DNA of 64,000 nt from Pseudomaricurvus alcaniphilus (lineage in GTDB: Bacteria > Pseudomonadota > Gammaproteobacteria > Pseudomonadales > Cellvibrionaceae): positions 802,680 through 866,679 of the forward strand of contig NZ_JAAOIX010000001.1 in the NCBI RefSeq assembly GCF_011440395.1, in the 5' to 3' direction. The position numbers were made by a program, and so were the translations under genes. Under the pieces are notes generated by a model. That model saw nothing but the letters and a program-made list of their open reading frames with translations, ran no database searches and had not been told where the DNA came from. This document shows positions 28,317-37,443 of the stretch, piece by piece (the first letter of the stretch is position 1; every line of letters begins with the position of its first letter).

Positions 28317-28718
28317 ATGCTTAAATCTGTCGACTTACGGGATTACATGCTCGCCGACGCCGTCACCTTGAAGGAAGATGACAACGTGCTGGACGCCATT
28401 GCTGTGATTATTGACAACAAACTGTCCGGCGTCTGTGTGGTCGATGATGACCACAAACTGGTCGGCATCATATCCGAGATGGATTGTCTTCGGGCCGTGT
28501 TGAGCGCCACCTACAATGAAAGCGGCATCGGCAAGGTCAAGGACTGTATGACCCGTGACAATATCGCCGTCGCCCGCCCCGATGAAGATATCGTGGATAT
28601 TGCCCAGGATATGCTGCGCACCGCCCATCGGCGCCGCCCGGTAGTTGAGAATGGCAAGTTAATCGGCCAGATAACCTGCCGGCAGTTGTTGAGCGCGGTC
28701 AGGAAATTTAACGTCTGA
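28317..28718 (+). CDS. CBS-pair domain protein
   Basis: A 133-residue soluble protein made only of two CBS motifs (about 8-65 and 72-130), with GVCVVDDDHKLVGIISEMDCLRAV and RRPVVENGKLIGQITCRQLL as the usual strand-helix signatures. Stand-alone CBS pairs bind adenosine nucleotides or NADH and regulate partner proteins. It lies 44 bases after nuoN with its own strong AGAGGAGA site, so it may be co-transcribed with complex I and sense energy state; that link is an inference from position. Confidence 0.85.
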   Translation: MLKSVDLRDYMLADAVTLKEDDNVLDAIAVIIDNKLSGVCVVDDDHKLVGIISEMDCLRAVLSATYNESGIGKVKDCMTRDNIAVARPDEDIVDIAQDMLRTAHRRRPVVENGKLIGQITCRQLLSAVRKFNV

Positions 28719-28753
28719 GTTTCTGCCCGGCTGCTAAGCATCCAGCCCAAAAG

Positions 28754-28778
28754 CCCCCCTGAATTCGGGGATGTTTTT
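28754..28778 (+). terminator. Possible intrinsic terminator after the CBS gene
   Basis: CCCC/GGGG arms around an EcoRI-like GAATTC loop, followed by ATGTTTTT. It would end the nuo-CBS transcript. The stem is short, so confidence is moderate. Confidence 0.5.
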
Positions 28779-29006
28779 CTGCTGAAGGACGAAAACGCCC
28801 TCGATCACCACCCGGAATGCTGCCACTAATGACCGGTGGCTCTACACCATTGCAGGTCACCCTATACCATCGAGATGCCAGCGCTGGTGTTAACCGCACC
28901 AGTATTGCAGGCGAGCCATCAAGTAACAATCGGGTAACTAACCCCATCCCCCGCCGGCATGACAGCCGGCCTTTTATTTTTATTAAGCACCCTACTGCGA
29001 GCTACT

Positions 29007-29666
29007 ATGAATTACCTACCCTGTGAAATCACTGAGACCAAACCCAACCCCGATGCCGCGATCATTTGGCTGCACGGCCTGGGCGCCAGCGGCCATGATT
29101 TCGTGCCCATTGTCCCCGAGCTGCAACTGCCCGACGACATGGCAATCCGCTTTGTATTTCCTCACGCACCTTCGCTACCGGTCACCATCAACGGCGGCAT
29201 GGTGATGCCGGCCTGGTACGACATCCTGTCGATGGAGATGGGCCGTAAAATTGACACCGCACAAATTATGGCGTCAGCACAAGCGGTGATCGACCTGGTG
29301 GAGCGAGAGATCGCCAAGGGTATCCCCAGCGAGCGCATCTTGCTGGCCGGGTTCTCCCAGGGCGGCGCCGTGGTATACCAGGCCGCTCTCAGCTATGCGC
29401 GACCATTGGCAGGATTGATGGCCATGTCCAGCTATTTCGCCACCCATGAAACCCTGGTGCCGGCGACCGCAAATGCACAGATACCCATCCACATTTTTCA
29501 CGGCAGCTATGACCCGATGGTGCCGGAGAGCATGGCACAGCAGGCCTTGCAAGCGCTGCAAAAACTGGGACACGAGCCGCTGTATAAAACCTACCCCATG
29601 GCCCATGAGGTTCACCCCCAGGAAATTGCCGACATCTCAGCCTGGTTGCAGCAGCGTTTAGCTTGA
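29007..29666 (+). CDS. Carboxylesterase/phospholipase family hydrolase
   Basis: A 219-residue cytoplasmic alpha/beta hydrolase of the EstB/acyl-protein-thioesterase family. The family opening IIWLHGLGASGHDFVP (oxyanion loop), the nucleophile elbow GFSQGGA (Ser), the Asp in HGSYDPMVP and the His in MAHEVHP make a full catalytic triad. It would cleave short-chain carboxyl esters or thioesters. The ATG at 29007 is chosen because the family sequence starts there; an in-frame start 16 codons upstream adds an unrelated hydrophobic run. It is transcribed alone. Confidence 0.9.
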   Translation: MNYLPCEITETKPNPDAAIIWLHGLGASGHDFVPIVPELQLPDDMAIRFVFPHAPSLPVTINGGMVMPAWYDILSMEMGRKIDTAQIMASAQAVIDLVEREIAKGIPSERILLAGFSQGGAVVYQAALSYARPLAGLMAMSSYFATHETLVPATANAQIPIHIFHGSYDPMVPESMAQQALQALQKLGHEPLYKTYPMAHEVHPQEIADISAWLQQRLA

Positions 29667-29676
29667 ATATACGGGG

Positions 29677-29702
29677 CGCGCCAGCGATTGCTGGCTGGCG
29701 CC
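29677..29702. terminator. Hairpin between convergent esterase and ABC genes
   Basis: GCGCCAGC (29678-29685) pairs with GCTGGCGC (29694-29701) around an 8-base loop, 10 bases after the esterase stop and about 30 before the convergent ABC permease stop. It probably serves both sides; no T-run. Confidence 0.55.
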
Positions 29703-29730
29703 TGGCAGATAAACCTCAAGCGCCGGTCGG

Positions 29731-30513
29731 CTAACGCTCCTGCCGGATGGCACTTTCGTGCCAGCGGCGCAAGGCCAGGTGGGACAGCCCCGAGAGCAGG
29801 AAGAAAATCACCACCCCGGCGGCGGATAACAACAGCAGCGCGGCAAACATGCGCGGTATATTAAGCCGGTAGCCGGATTCAGCAATGCGATAGGCCAACC
29901 CCGAACCGGCCCCGGCGGAACCGGCGGCGATCTCCGCCACCACCGCACCGATCAGCGACAGGCCGCCGGCGATGCGCAGGCCGGCCAGTATCTGCGGCAG
30001 CGCCGCCGGCAGCTTCAGGTTCCACAGCACCTGCCAGCGCGAGGCCTTGTAGAGATCGAACAGGGCGATAAGGTTGTGGTCCACTGAATTCAAACCGAGG
30101 GTGGTATTGGCCAGCACCGGGAAGAACGCTACGATCCAGGCGCAGGCCAATACCGCCATGGGCTGCGGCAGATAGATCAACAGCAGCGGCGCCACCGCCA
30201 CGATCGGCGTCACCTGCAAGATAACCGCGTAGGGATAGAAGGAGTATTCAATCAGACGCCATTGATTAAAGGCAATGGCCAGCGCGATACCGCCGACAGC
30301 GGCCAGCAAGAACCCCTGCACCGTGATGGCCAGGGTCACCAGCAGCGACTGCCACAGCAACTCGGCGTCGGCGACCAGGGTGGCCAGCACCAGGCCCGGT
30401 CCGGGCAACACATACGCGGGAATCGCAAAGCCGCGCACCGCCAAATCCCAGGCCACCAGCACCAGGGCCAGCACCAGCAGCGGCAATCCGATGCGCAGAA
30501 CCCGAGCCTTCAC
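29731..30513 (-). CDS. ABC transporter permease (SsuC/TauC type)
   Basis: A 260-residue inner-membrane permease with about six helices and the cytoplasmic coupling loop EAA-like motif (LYKASRWQVLWNLKLPAALPQILAGLRIAGG, around residues 155-185). It belongs to the SsuC/TauC/ThiX group that imports sulfonates, taurine, pyrimidines or other small organic nutrients. Last gene of a three-gene unit, overlapping the ATPase gene by four bases. Confidence 0.88.
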   Translation of the reverse strand: MKARVLRIGLPLLVLALVLVAWDLAVRGFAIPAYVLPGPGLVLATLVADAELLWQSLLVTLAITVQGFLLAAVGGIALAIAFNQWRLIEYSFYPYAVILQVTPIVAVAPLLLIYLPQPMAVLACAWIVAFFPVLANTTLGLNSVDHNLIALFDLYKASRWQVLWNLKLPAALPQILAGLRIAGGLSLIGAVVAEIAAGSAGAGSGLAYRIAESGYRLNIPRMFAALLLLSAAGVVIFFLLSGLSHLALRRWHESAIRQER

Positions 30514-31346
30514 AATTCGCCCCCCGCCGTCGCCTGGGTAAGCGCCGCGCTGACGGTGCGACAGTAGCCGGCGTATTCTGCCGAGGTGCGAAAGTGCTCG
30601 TCGCGGGGATAGGGTGCCGGAATGGCAATATCGGCAAATACCCGCCCCGGTCGCGGTGTCATGACCACGATACGCTGGGACAGAAACACCGATTCAAATA
30701 CGGAGTGAGTGACAAAGATCACCGTGCGGCGCAGCTCCTGCCAGAGGCTCAACATATCGTTATTGAGCTTGAACCGGGTGATTTCGTCCAGCGCCGCAAA
30801 CGGCTCATCCATCAGTAACAATTGCGGCTCGGTCACCAGCGCCCGGGCGATGGAGGCACGCATGCGCATACCCCCGGACAACTCCCGCGGGTAGCTGTCG
30901 GCAAATTCCGCCAACCCTACCCGCTCCAATGCCCGGTTCACAGCGCCAGTTATGTGGGCCTGGTCAATATGGGCCAACTTCAACGGCAACCGTACATTGG
31001 CCGCTACATTGGCCCAGGGCATCAGGGTAGGCTCCTGGAAGACAAAGCTGATTTTGTTTGGGCTCGGGTTAGAGTTTGAGCTTGAATTTGAGTCTGCAAT
31101 TGAGTGGATGCCGCCTGCTGGCGCGGCATCGGCGCACCACTCGACAGTGCCACTGGAAGCGCTGCTCAAGCCGGCGATAATGCGCAACGCGGTAGATTTG
31201 CCGCAGCCGGACGGGCCCAGCAGGGAGACAAACTCACCGGGGTTAACGTCAAAGTCAAACCCGTCCAGTGCCACCGTGCCGCTGTCGAAGGTCTTGTTAA
31301 CACTGCGCAGGGATACCACTGCCCTGCCCTGGCCTTGCCCACTCAT
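30510..31346 (-). CDS. ABC transporter ATP-binding protein (SsuB/TauB type)
   Basis: A 278-residue ATPase with Walker A GPSGCGKST (about 39-47), Q-loop FVFQEPTLMPW, signature LSGGMRMRASIARAL and Walker B LLLMDEPFAALD with the switch His in FVTHS. Between Walker A and the Q-loop there is an unusual Ser/Asn/Pro-rich insertion (residues about 75-92), encoded by hexamer-like repeats. The insertion sits in a surface loop and should not harm catalysis. Four-base overlaps on both sides couple it to the binding protein and permease. Confidence 0.9.
   Translation of the reverse strand: MSGQGQGRAVVSLRSVNKTFDSGTVALDGFDFDVNPGEFVSLLGPSGCGKSTALRIIAGLSSASSGTVEWCADAAPAGGIHSIADSNSSSNSNPSPNKISFVFQEPTLMPWANVAANVRLPLKLAHIDQAHITGAVNRALERVGLAEFADSYPRELSGGMRMRASIARALVTEPQLLLMDEPFAALDEITRFKLNNDMLSLWQELRRTVIFVTHSVFESVFLSQRIVVMTPRPGRVFADIAIPAPYPRDEHFRTSAEYAGYCRTVSAALTQATAGGEL
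31073..31102. repeat. 6-bp degenerate tandem repeat inside the ABC ATPase gene
   Basis: Five hexamers of the type ARTTTG follow each other and encode, on the minus strand, the Ser/Asn-rich insertion. In-frame length. Confidence 0.65.
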
Positions 31347-32491
31347 TTTGCGGGCGTGTCTGTGGTTAGCGGTATCTCTGACGTAAGCGACGGAACTTTT
31401 GTTAACGGCGCAACGGGTGTTAACGGCGCATCGAGTGTTGGCGGCATTTCCTGCTGCGGCCGCAATTCGACGCCGACACCCTTGTTCACGAATTGCAGGG
31501 TGTAGGCGCGGCGGTAATCGAGATCTGCCTTGACCACCCCCGCGCGCACCATCTTGTCAAAAAAGCTCTGCATATTGGCATCGGTCATGGCACCGATTCC
31601 GAGAGTCACCGCATCGCCGGAATCGACAATGCCATAGTGTTTCATGCGGGCGATGGAATAGTTGAGCAGCTGGTCGGTCATCTCCGGGTTTTGCTGTTTG
31701 ATCAGCTCGTTGCCCGGCCGGCTGTCGCCGTACAGGTAGTGATACCAGCCGATGGCCGAGGCATCGACGAACCGCTGCACCAGGTCCGGTCGCCGCTCCA
31801 CCAGCTCACGGCGGGTTTCGATCAGGGTGGAATAGGCGTTGAAGCCGTGGTCTGCCAGCAGGAACACCCGGGGTTTGAAGCCGGCGAACTGTTCGATGGC
31901 AAAGGGCTCGGAGGTAGCGTAACCCTGCATCGCCGAATTCTTATCCGCCAGGAACGGCTGCGGGTTAAAGGTGTAGGGCTTCACCCTGGACTCGTTAAAG
32001 CCGAACTCGGCCTTCAGCCACAGAAAATGACTGGCCATGCCCTCCTTGGAGATAAACAGGGTGCGCCGCTTTAGCTGGTCAAAGGTGTGCACATCCGGGT
32101 GGGCAATCAGCACCTGCGGATCTTTCTGGAAGCTCGCCGCCACCGCCACAGTGGGAATACCCTGGGCCACCGCATCGAAGGATTGCAGGCTATTGGCGCT
32201 CATAAAGAAGTCGAGCTTGCCCACCGGCAGCAGGATACGATTGTTGACCAGCGGACCGCCCGGGACGATGGTGACATCGAGCCCGAACTTGCGGTAGGTG
32301 CCATCGGCCAGGGCCTGGTAGAAGCCGCCGTGCTCAGCCTGCGCCACCCAGTTGGTGCCGAAGCGGACCTTTTCCAGGGGCGGATTGTCCAGGGGCCGAT
32401 TGTCCAGCTTGTCCCGTGGCGAAGTCTGGCCCAGGGCCTGGACCGCGCCCAGCGCCGCCAGCAAACCCAGTACAATCAGGGAAATTCGCAT
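31343..32491 (-). CDS. ABC transporter periplasmic binding protein (NMT1/SsuA type)
   Basis: A 382-residue protein with a signal peptide (first ~22 residues, cut near VQALGQ) and an NMT1/THI5-like binding fold. VRFGTNWVAQAEHGGFYQAL (about 43-62) and VPGGPLVNNRILLPVGKLDF are family hallmarks. The fold binds sulfonates, thiamine precursors, riboflavin or similar; the ligand here cannot be read from sequence. The last ~35 residues are a Pro/Leu/Thr-rich repeat run (TLDAPLTPVAPLTKVPSLT) from an 18-bp tandem repeat, not a normal part of the family. First gene of the importer operon. Confidence 0.88.
   Translation of the reverse strand: MRISLIVLGLLAALGAVQALGQTSPRDKLDNRPLDNPPLEKVRFGTNWVAQAEHGGFYQALADGTYRKFGLDVTIVPGGPLVNNRILLPVGKLDFFMSANSLQSFDAVAQGIPTVAVAASFQKDPQVLIAHPDVHTFDQLKRRTLFISKEGMASHFLWLKAEFGFNESRVKPYTFNPQPFLADKNSAMQGYATSEPFAIEQFAGFKPRVFLLADHGFNAYSTLIETRRELVERRPDLVQRFVDASAIGWYHYLYGDSRPGNELIKQQNPEMTDQLLNYSIARMKHYGIVDSGDAVTLGIGAMTDANMQSFFDKMVRAGVVKADLDYRRAYTLQFVNKGVGVELRPQQEMPPTLDAPLTPVAPLTKVPSLTSEIPLTTDTPAK
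31401..31436. repeat. 18-bp tandem repeat in the binding-protein 3' end (2 copies)
   Basis: GTTAACGGCGCAACGGGT at 31401-31418 is followed directly by a copy with two changes at 31419-31436. It encodes the Pro/Leu/Thr-rich tail on the minus strand. Confidence 0.8.
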
Positions 32492-32755
32492 TGTTGTCTC
32501 TGCATGTCGTTGCCAGCAGGATCGGATAAGCGCTGGCGTAAAGGTTTTCTAACCGATTCCGGGGACCCGTACAAACAATCCCGCAGCGCAGAATAGAAGC
32601 CTTTTTCACGAACTTCAACCGCTCGCACTACGCTTTACGCGCTGGCCATCACGACGGTTTAGTCATTGGTGCCAGTTCGCGCATGACTGGCGGCATGCAA
32701 ATTACTCACGGTTGGCAAAACACTGACTGGATGCGAATCATAGATAGGCCGGCGT

Positions 32756-33412
32756 TCAGGGTTGCGGCTTGCCGTCTTCCTGCACCACCAGCAGGGTGAA
32801 ATCGTCCTGCAGACTTCCTCCAGGTTGAAGCGCCGCGCAGCGTATGCCCTCGATCATCGCCTCGGGATCGCTCGTTTCGAGGGCGTATTCCCAAACCTGG
32901 TTCCAGCCGGCGAACTTCCAGGCTCCGTCGGTCATGGTCAGTATCGTCCAGGGCGGCGGCAAGGCAAATTTGAAAGTGAAAGCCTGGGCCTGGCCGGAGC
33001 CGAGCGGAGGGTTTTTCATCTGCCCCTCGGTCAACACGCGGACATCGCGGCGGGTGACGGCCAGCAGTGCGCTGTCGCCGCAGGCTACCCCGCACAACCG
33101 GCCCCGCATAATCGCAAACGCCACCAGGGTGGTAAATCCCGCATCGGCGTCGGCGCGCAGTGCCCGATCGGTTTGCGCCAGTAAACGTTTCCAGCTGCGG
33201 GCCCACAACAGGGTCCCGGGCCAGCATTTACTCGCCGCTTGCACGATTGCCTGGCAAGCCTGGTGGGCCGCGGCTTTACCGCCGGGTTGCCCCCCCTGCC
33301 CGTCGGCCACCGCCGCCAGTAGCAGGCGCGGATCCCTGGGATGGCGCAGCACCACCATAGCGTCCTGGTTTTCACCGTAGCCGGGTTGGGTATCGCTGGC
33401 GATATGCAGCAT
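32756..33412 (-). CDS. PP2C-like protein phosphatase
   Basis: A 218-residue PPM/PP2C-fold protein. The metal-binding motifs are recognisable: GYGENQDAM near the N-terminus (motif 1, Asn-Gln-Asp), VADGQGGQPGGKAA (motif 2, DGxGG), TMTDGAWK (motif 8, Asp) and DDFTLLVV (motif 11, Asp). It should remove phosphate from Ser/Thr residues using two metal ions. It is short for the family. It starts five bases after the stop of the ParB-Usp gene, with which it must be co-transcribed, so that protein or its partner is the likely target. No Ser/Thr kinase is in the window. Confidence 0.8.
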   Translation of the reverse strand: MLHIASDTQPGYGENQDAMVVLRHPRDPRLLLAAVADGQGGQPGGKAAAHQACQAIVQAASKCWPGTLLWARSWKRLLAQTDRALRADADAGFTTLVAFAIMRGRLCGVACGDSALLAVTRRDVRVLTEGQMKNPPLGSGQAQAFTFKFALPPPWTILTMTDGAWKFAGWNQVWEYALETSDPEAMIEGIRCAALQPGGSLQDDFTLLVVQEDGKPQP

Positions 33413-33417
33413 GATGA

Positions 33418-35109
33418 CTACCGGCAGATCAACACAGGTTGATTGCTTGCTTGCAGTATCGGCTCCACTGCGCTGCCCACGGTGATATAAATGGGGGCAT
33501 TGAGGCCATAAGCCCCCATCAGGATCAGGTTGCTGCGTCGCTCCTTGGCTGTACCGAGAATGGCTTTGACAAGTTTCCGTTTGCTTTTGATATAGTCGGC
33601 CTCGATGCGGTGAGACTCGAGATAATTTCGCGCCCGTTGCTGGGTTTTGGCAGCTGACACATGGTCGTCGTTGACCGTCAACACCGTCAGCTCGACACCC
33701 CAGCGATTGGCCATATAAGCGCCAATATACAGCGCTTCCTTGGCCAAGTCGCTACCGTCGTATGCCAGCAGCACCCGATCGAGAGGTGAGCCAACCGGTG
33801 GCACCACCAGCACAGGTCGCGGGCAGTTGCGCAACAGGTTGCGAACGCCCTCGCCGAATTTCTTTTCCTCCAGTGAACACTTGAGACAGACAACGGTCAG
33901 GTCGGTATAGCGGGCACGCCGGCAAATCCGGTTAATGCGCTCACCGGAATCGATCGCCAGGCGGCCGGACAAGTCCAACGCTCGACAGCGCTCGCTGAAT
34001 ACACTTTGCAGCTCGGCAATCCGCGGCTCCCGCCGTTCGCTCTCTTTGCTGACCACATGCAGACCGTGCAGTCTGGCTCCGCCTTCCCGCCGGGCGATGA
34101 GCGAAGCCTGGTCGAAACTGTTCCAGCCATTGTCGCGACCGTTGATCGCCACCAGGATATCGCCGAACAGACGGTCCGGGGTGTCCACCGCTTGCTGCTC
34201 ACTTGTTGCACGGGGCGCGAAGAGCGCTCGGGCCCGTTCGCTGGTCGGCCGATAGCTGTCCGAGCGCGGCCGGATATCACCGGCAGCGGTGTCGGTACTG
34301 ATCTCCCAGCCGAGGGTATGCTCGAGTTCCGCCTGGTGCTGGGAGATATAGAGATAGAGATCGGTTTCCGTACGCTTGGTAAAATCCTGCAGCAGCGCGC
34401 GCCTGCGGATGATATCGATCACCGGCCAATAAACGCAGTCGTACCAGTGCGTCACCGCCTCTTCATAGGCTATCTCCCGGTTCTCATCAATGCCCATAAA
34501 GTAGCGGTGCACCTCGATATGCTCGAGCAATACCGGGCAGGCGCCCGGGGCGGTCACTGACAGGTCGGCGCCGGGACGCAGTTCGTCGATTCGCGTCTGC
34601 TCGAGGAATTCGACGTATTCAGCCTTGAGGATCAACTGATCGAGGGAGACATCCGGGCTCAGGGGTACCTTGGTGCGCACGCTGGTGACATAGGCCTGGA
34701 TATAACTGAAGTTCATTTCCCGGGCTACCGACACGCGGTGATTACCGTCCTTGACGAAATAGACCTCGCCAATTTGATAGACCTCGATGGGCGGCACCCC
34801 CGTGAGACCGGTCATCGCCATTTTCACCCGCGCCCAGCGCTCCGAGCGGATACCGCCGCGGGGCAGAAAACTGCGGTTAAAATCTTTATAGCGGCCGACG
34901 CTGCCGACAATGGAATTGATCGGGATATCCTTGAGTTCCCGCAGTGAGTCTTCCTGCCCTCGGAGCTTGCGATGCACGTCCTCATAGGACAACAGGTCGG
35001 CGGACTCGCCTTTAAGCTGGGAAACCACTTCCTGCAGCGCCGCGCGCCGGCGGGCGCGGCGAAAGTCCTCGAGTGCTCCTGCAGGGTTGCTCCTGAACTC
35101 GAATGACAT
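33418..35109 (-). CDS. ParB-like N-terminal domain fused to two Usp domains
   Basis: A 563-residue soluble protein. Residues about 55-150 look like a ParB/Srx-fold domain (VGRYKDFNRSFLP, then IGEVYFVKDGNHRVSVAR, comparable with the ParB nucleotide-binding box). A helical linker (about 160-270) leads to two universal stress protein domains (about 315-440 and 440-563). The last has a full ATP-binding motif, G-2x-G-9x-G-S in MGAYGLNAPIYITVGS; the first lacks it. It may sense ATP/CTP or stress and act with the downstream PP2C phosphatase. AGGAGA lies nine bases before the ATG. The combination is not one I can name, and its function is unknown. Confidence 0.7.
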   Translation of the reverse strand: MSFEFRSNPAGALEDFRRARRRAALQEVVSQLKGESADLLSYEDVHRKLRGQEDSLRELKDIPINSIVGSVGRYKDFNRSFLPRGGIRSERWARVKMAMTGLTGVPPIEVYQIGEVYFVKDGNHRVSVAREMNFSYIQAYVTSVRTKVPLSPDVSLDQLILKAEYVEFLEQTRIDELRPGADLSVTAPGACPVLLEHIEVHRYFMGIDENREIAYEEAVTHWYDCVYWPVIDIIRRRALLQDFTKRTETDLYLYISQHQAELEHTLGWEISTDTAAGDIRPRSDSYRPTSERARALFAPRATSEQQAVDTPDRLFGDILVAINGRDNGWNSFDQASLIARREGGARLHGLHVVSKESERREPRIAELQSVFSERCRALDLSGRLAIDSGERINRICRRARYTDLTVVCLKCSLEEKKFGEGVRNLLRNCPRPVLVVPPVGSPLDRVLLAYDGSDLAKEALYIGAYMANRWGVELTVLTVNDDHVSAAKTQQRARNYLESHRIEADYIKSKRKLVKAILGTAKERRSNLILMGAYGLNAPIYITVGSAVEPILQASNQPVLICR

Positions 35110-35316
35110 CGGTCAATTCTCCTGCATGCCCGGGGGCGGTCGCTGCGCGGGTTACGCTCCGGACATTTGCGGCTGCGGTACCGTCCAGAGTATTAAAGCC
35201 CCATCACCCAGTCAAACCCGGAGCTGTAATTTTACTGTGTGGTTCTTGCCCACTTTACCCGACCGATATAGCCCGCCACAGAGCTCGACGACGGTTAGAG
35301 CGCAAGGCTCAACGTT

Positions 35317-36489
35317 TCAAGGACCACGCTCTTCGATGTAAATCTGTCGCAGGATGTCGCGCCACTGCAAGTACTGTTGCTCAACAGATCCGGTCAGGCC
35401 GTAGACACGGCTATTTAACGCCAGGATTGCCGGTGCGATCTCGCCGGTAAAGCCGGATGCCAGCTCGGTCCACTCCTGTTCGAAAATCTTGCTGGCGTTA
35501 TAGCGATCGTAGCGGTTGCTGATTAAGGCAAATCCTCCCGCCCTGTTAGACACACTTTTTCCGAGCCGCTCTTCGGCCAGAGTCACTAACATTTGCTCCC
35601 GTGAATATAACCGCCAAAGATCGTAGACCGGCCGTGTTTCCAGGTGCATGGCGGCGTAGTATTCGTCTACCGTGTCGATAAATAAATGATGCCGGTGGCG
35701 CATGCGGGCAACCCGATCGAGCATGGGATCGTCCGCGGCCAACAGCCGCACGACGCGGGTGGTACCGTCCGGATTACTGGCGACAAGCGGCGCAAACGTT
35801 TCCGGTGACAGATCAATCGCATAGAGAAGTTCGGATACACGCTTGATATTGCGCAACTGCGAAGCGGCCATTGCATTTTTGACCGCCAGCAAGTCGTTGG
35901 CTATTTGGTTGTACAGATTTTGAAAGGGATCCTCTTGCTCCGGGTTATGGTCCAACTGCAGCGATGTCGGTGCCTCTGCCTCGTCGGCATTGACATCGGT
36001 GTAGTCTTTATTCAGCCACTCCTTGCCGGTACTGTCGTGGGCCCGGATATTGAGCTGCAAGGAAAGGCCATCGGATTGCACAATGGTGCCTGTAACTTGC
36101 AAGTCTATGGATGGATCTTGCCGCGGCAATACCCTGACGGCACCCCATTGATTCGACTGCACCAGGCTGTTGCGCAATACCGTGGGTAGATACTGGCTTT
36201 CAATTTCCAGGATTTCAGCAAAGATCCATTCGCCGATACCGGTCGCTTTGGTCTTATCGGCGGAGACAGTAAAGACCTGTACGCCAACGTCCAGCAGCAA
36301 ATCAGGGTCGACTGCCTGCTCTGCTTTTATAAGCTCGACCACCCCCAACGGATCGAGCAACGGCCCGGCACTTTTAGTCTGAGTTTGGGTGCACGATAGC
36401 AGCAGCAACACCACGCTCGCGACTGCGGCATTAACAGTCCAGCGGCGTACAGATTTACAAGGGGCGCTGCTTTTCAAAGTGATCATCAA
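35317..36489 (-). CDS. Lipoprotein of unknown function
   Basis: A 390-residue protein whose N-terminus (after ~18 extra residues) gives a hydrophobic run ending in LLLLSC, a lipobox, so it is probably membrane-anchored in the periplasm. The middle contains a strand-rich part (LQVTGTIVQSDGLSLQLNIRAHDSTGKEW, about 130-160), vaguely like CsgG/LpoB-type envelope domains. A helical C-terminal half ends in EQQYLQWRDILRQIYIEERG. Family not recognised. It overlaps the upstream exported protein gene by four bases (ATGA), so the two act together. Confidence 0.6.
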   Translation of the reverse strand: MMITLKSSAPCKSVRRWTVNAAVASVVLLLLSCTQTQTKSAGPLLDPLGVVELIKAEQAVDPDLLLDVGVQVFTVSADKTKATGIGEWIFAEILEIESQYLPTVLRNSLVQSNQWGAVRVLPRQDPSIDLQVTGTIVQSDGLSLQLNIRAHDSTGKEWLNKDYTDVNADEAEAPTSLQLDHNPEQEDPFQNLYNQIANDLLAVKNAMAASQLRNIKRVSELLYAIDLSPETFAPLVASNPDGTTRVVRLLAADDPMLDRVARMRHRHHLFIDTVDEYYAAMHLETRPVYDLWRLYSREQMLVTLAEERLGKSVSNRAGGFALISNRYDRYNASKIFEQEWTELASGFTGEIAPAILALNSRVYGLTGSVEQQYLQWRDILRQIYIEERGP

Positions 36490-37235
36490 CTGTCTGGTGC
36501 CTGTCGGCGTTGCCTGCAGACCTTGCCCCGACTCAGGGTCTGGGTACAGCTAAAGCGGCTATCGTCGGGGGCTTCAAAATAATTAAAATACTGCACAAGC
36601 TCAAACGACAGGCTCTTGCTGTAGGACACATTGGTCAGCTGATGGATCGACTGGCCATCCGGTGAAATCTCAAAGCGGTGATAGATATCTATCCGGCCCG
36701 GCAGGCTAATGATGAACAGCAGCTGGTGCTCATTCAAGCTGCAGACCTCGGAGCCGAATTCGTTATAGGAGGTTCTATGGGGGGCATCGCCGCTTTCGCA
36801 AACAAGGTCGGGCTTGCCTTCACGTTTGATGCGAACCTGCTTGTCGTTTTGGGTAATGACCAGCTCACTGCTGCGACTAATCGACTCGGCAAATCGCGCC
36901 AGGTCGATGATATTGGTACCGCTGCCGCCCTGGTTGAGGCTAATCACCCCCGGTCCCAGCCGTTGATCACTACTGGAACGACTGCGACGCTCCGCCTCAG
37001 CGCGCATTTTGGATATCTGCAGGTTCAGGTTTTGCTCCCAGTTATCGCTGCGCTGAAAGTCTTTTTGCCAGGAGCCGGAAAACGTCGGCTTAGCGTAATC
37101 GAAATCAGCATTGGCTTGTGTTTCAAAGCCAACCAAACTCTCACCAACAGGCGCGGACTGGGCCGGCAAGGCGGCCACAAGGACTGTTAGCGTCGAGGCT
37201 AGCGCGACTTTGCAATAATTGAGTACAGCCAGCAT
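36486..37235 (-). CDS. Exported protein of unknown function
   Basis: A 249-residue protein with a signal peptide (LASTLTVLVAALPAQSA, cut near residue 27). The mature part has an Arg/Ser/Gln-rich helical stretch (MRAEAERRSRSSSDQR, about 80-95) and a C-terminal strand-rich half with four cysteines (VCESG, EVCSLNE, FSCTQT, KVCRQR) that could form two disulfides. Family not recognised. It is the first gene of the pair with the lipoprotein, and diverges from the YeeE-type genes. Confidence 0.55.
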   Translation of the reverse strand: MLAVLNYCKVALASTLTVLVAALPAQSAPVGESLVGFETQANADFDYAKPTFSGSWQKDFQRSDNWEQNLNLQISKMRAEAERRSRSSSDQRLGPGVISLNQGGSGTNIIDLARFAESISRSSELVITQNDKQVRIKREGKPDLVCESGDAPHRTSYNEFGSEVCSLNEHQLLFIISLPGRIDIYHRFEISPDGQSIHQLTNVSYSKSLSFELVQYFNYFEAPDDSRFSCTQTLSRGKVCRQRRQAPDS

Positions 37236-37443
37236 TAACGCCCCTTCTTGGCAAAATCTATGATCGGCAAGCGGACCCAGACTATAACTGCTCGCGGTTA
37301 GGTTACACCACCAGTTACCGTAAAAAGGCTAATCGCTCCTACATTGACTACAAATCACCTGCAACTATCCATCACCCCCCCAAAATCCGGAAACCTGTAT
37401 AAACCCGTGCATTTATCCCACTTGCACAGCTCCTCATTGCCAC

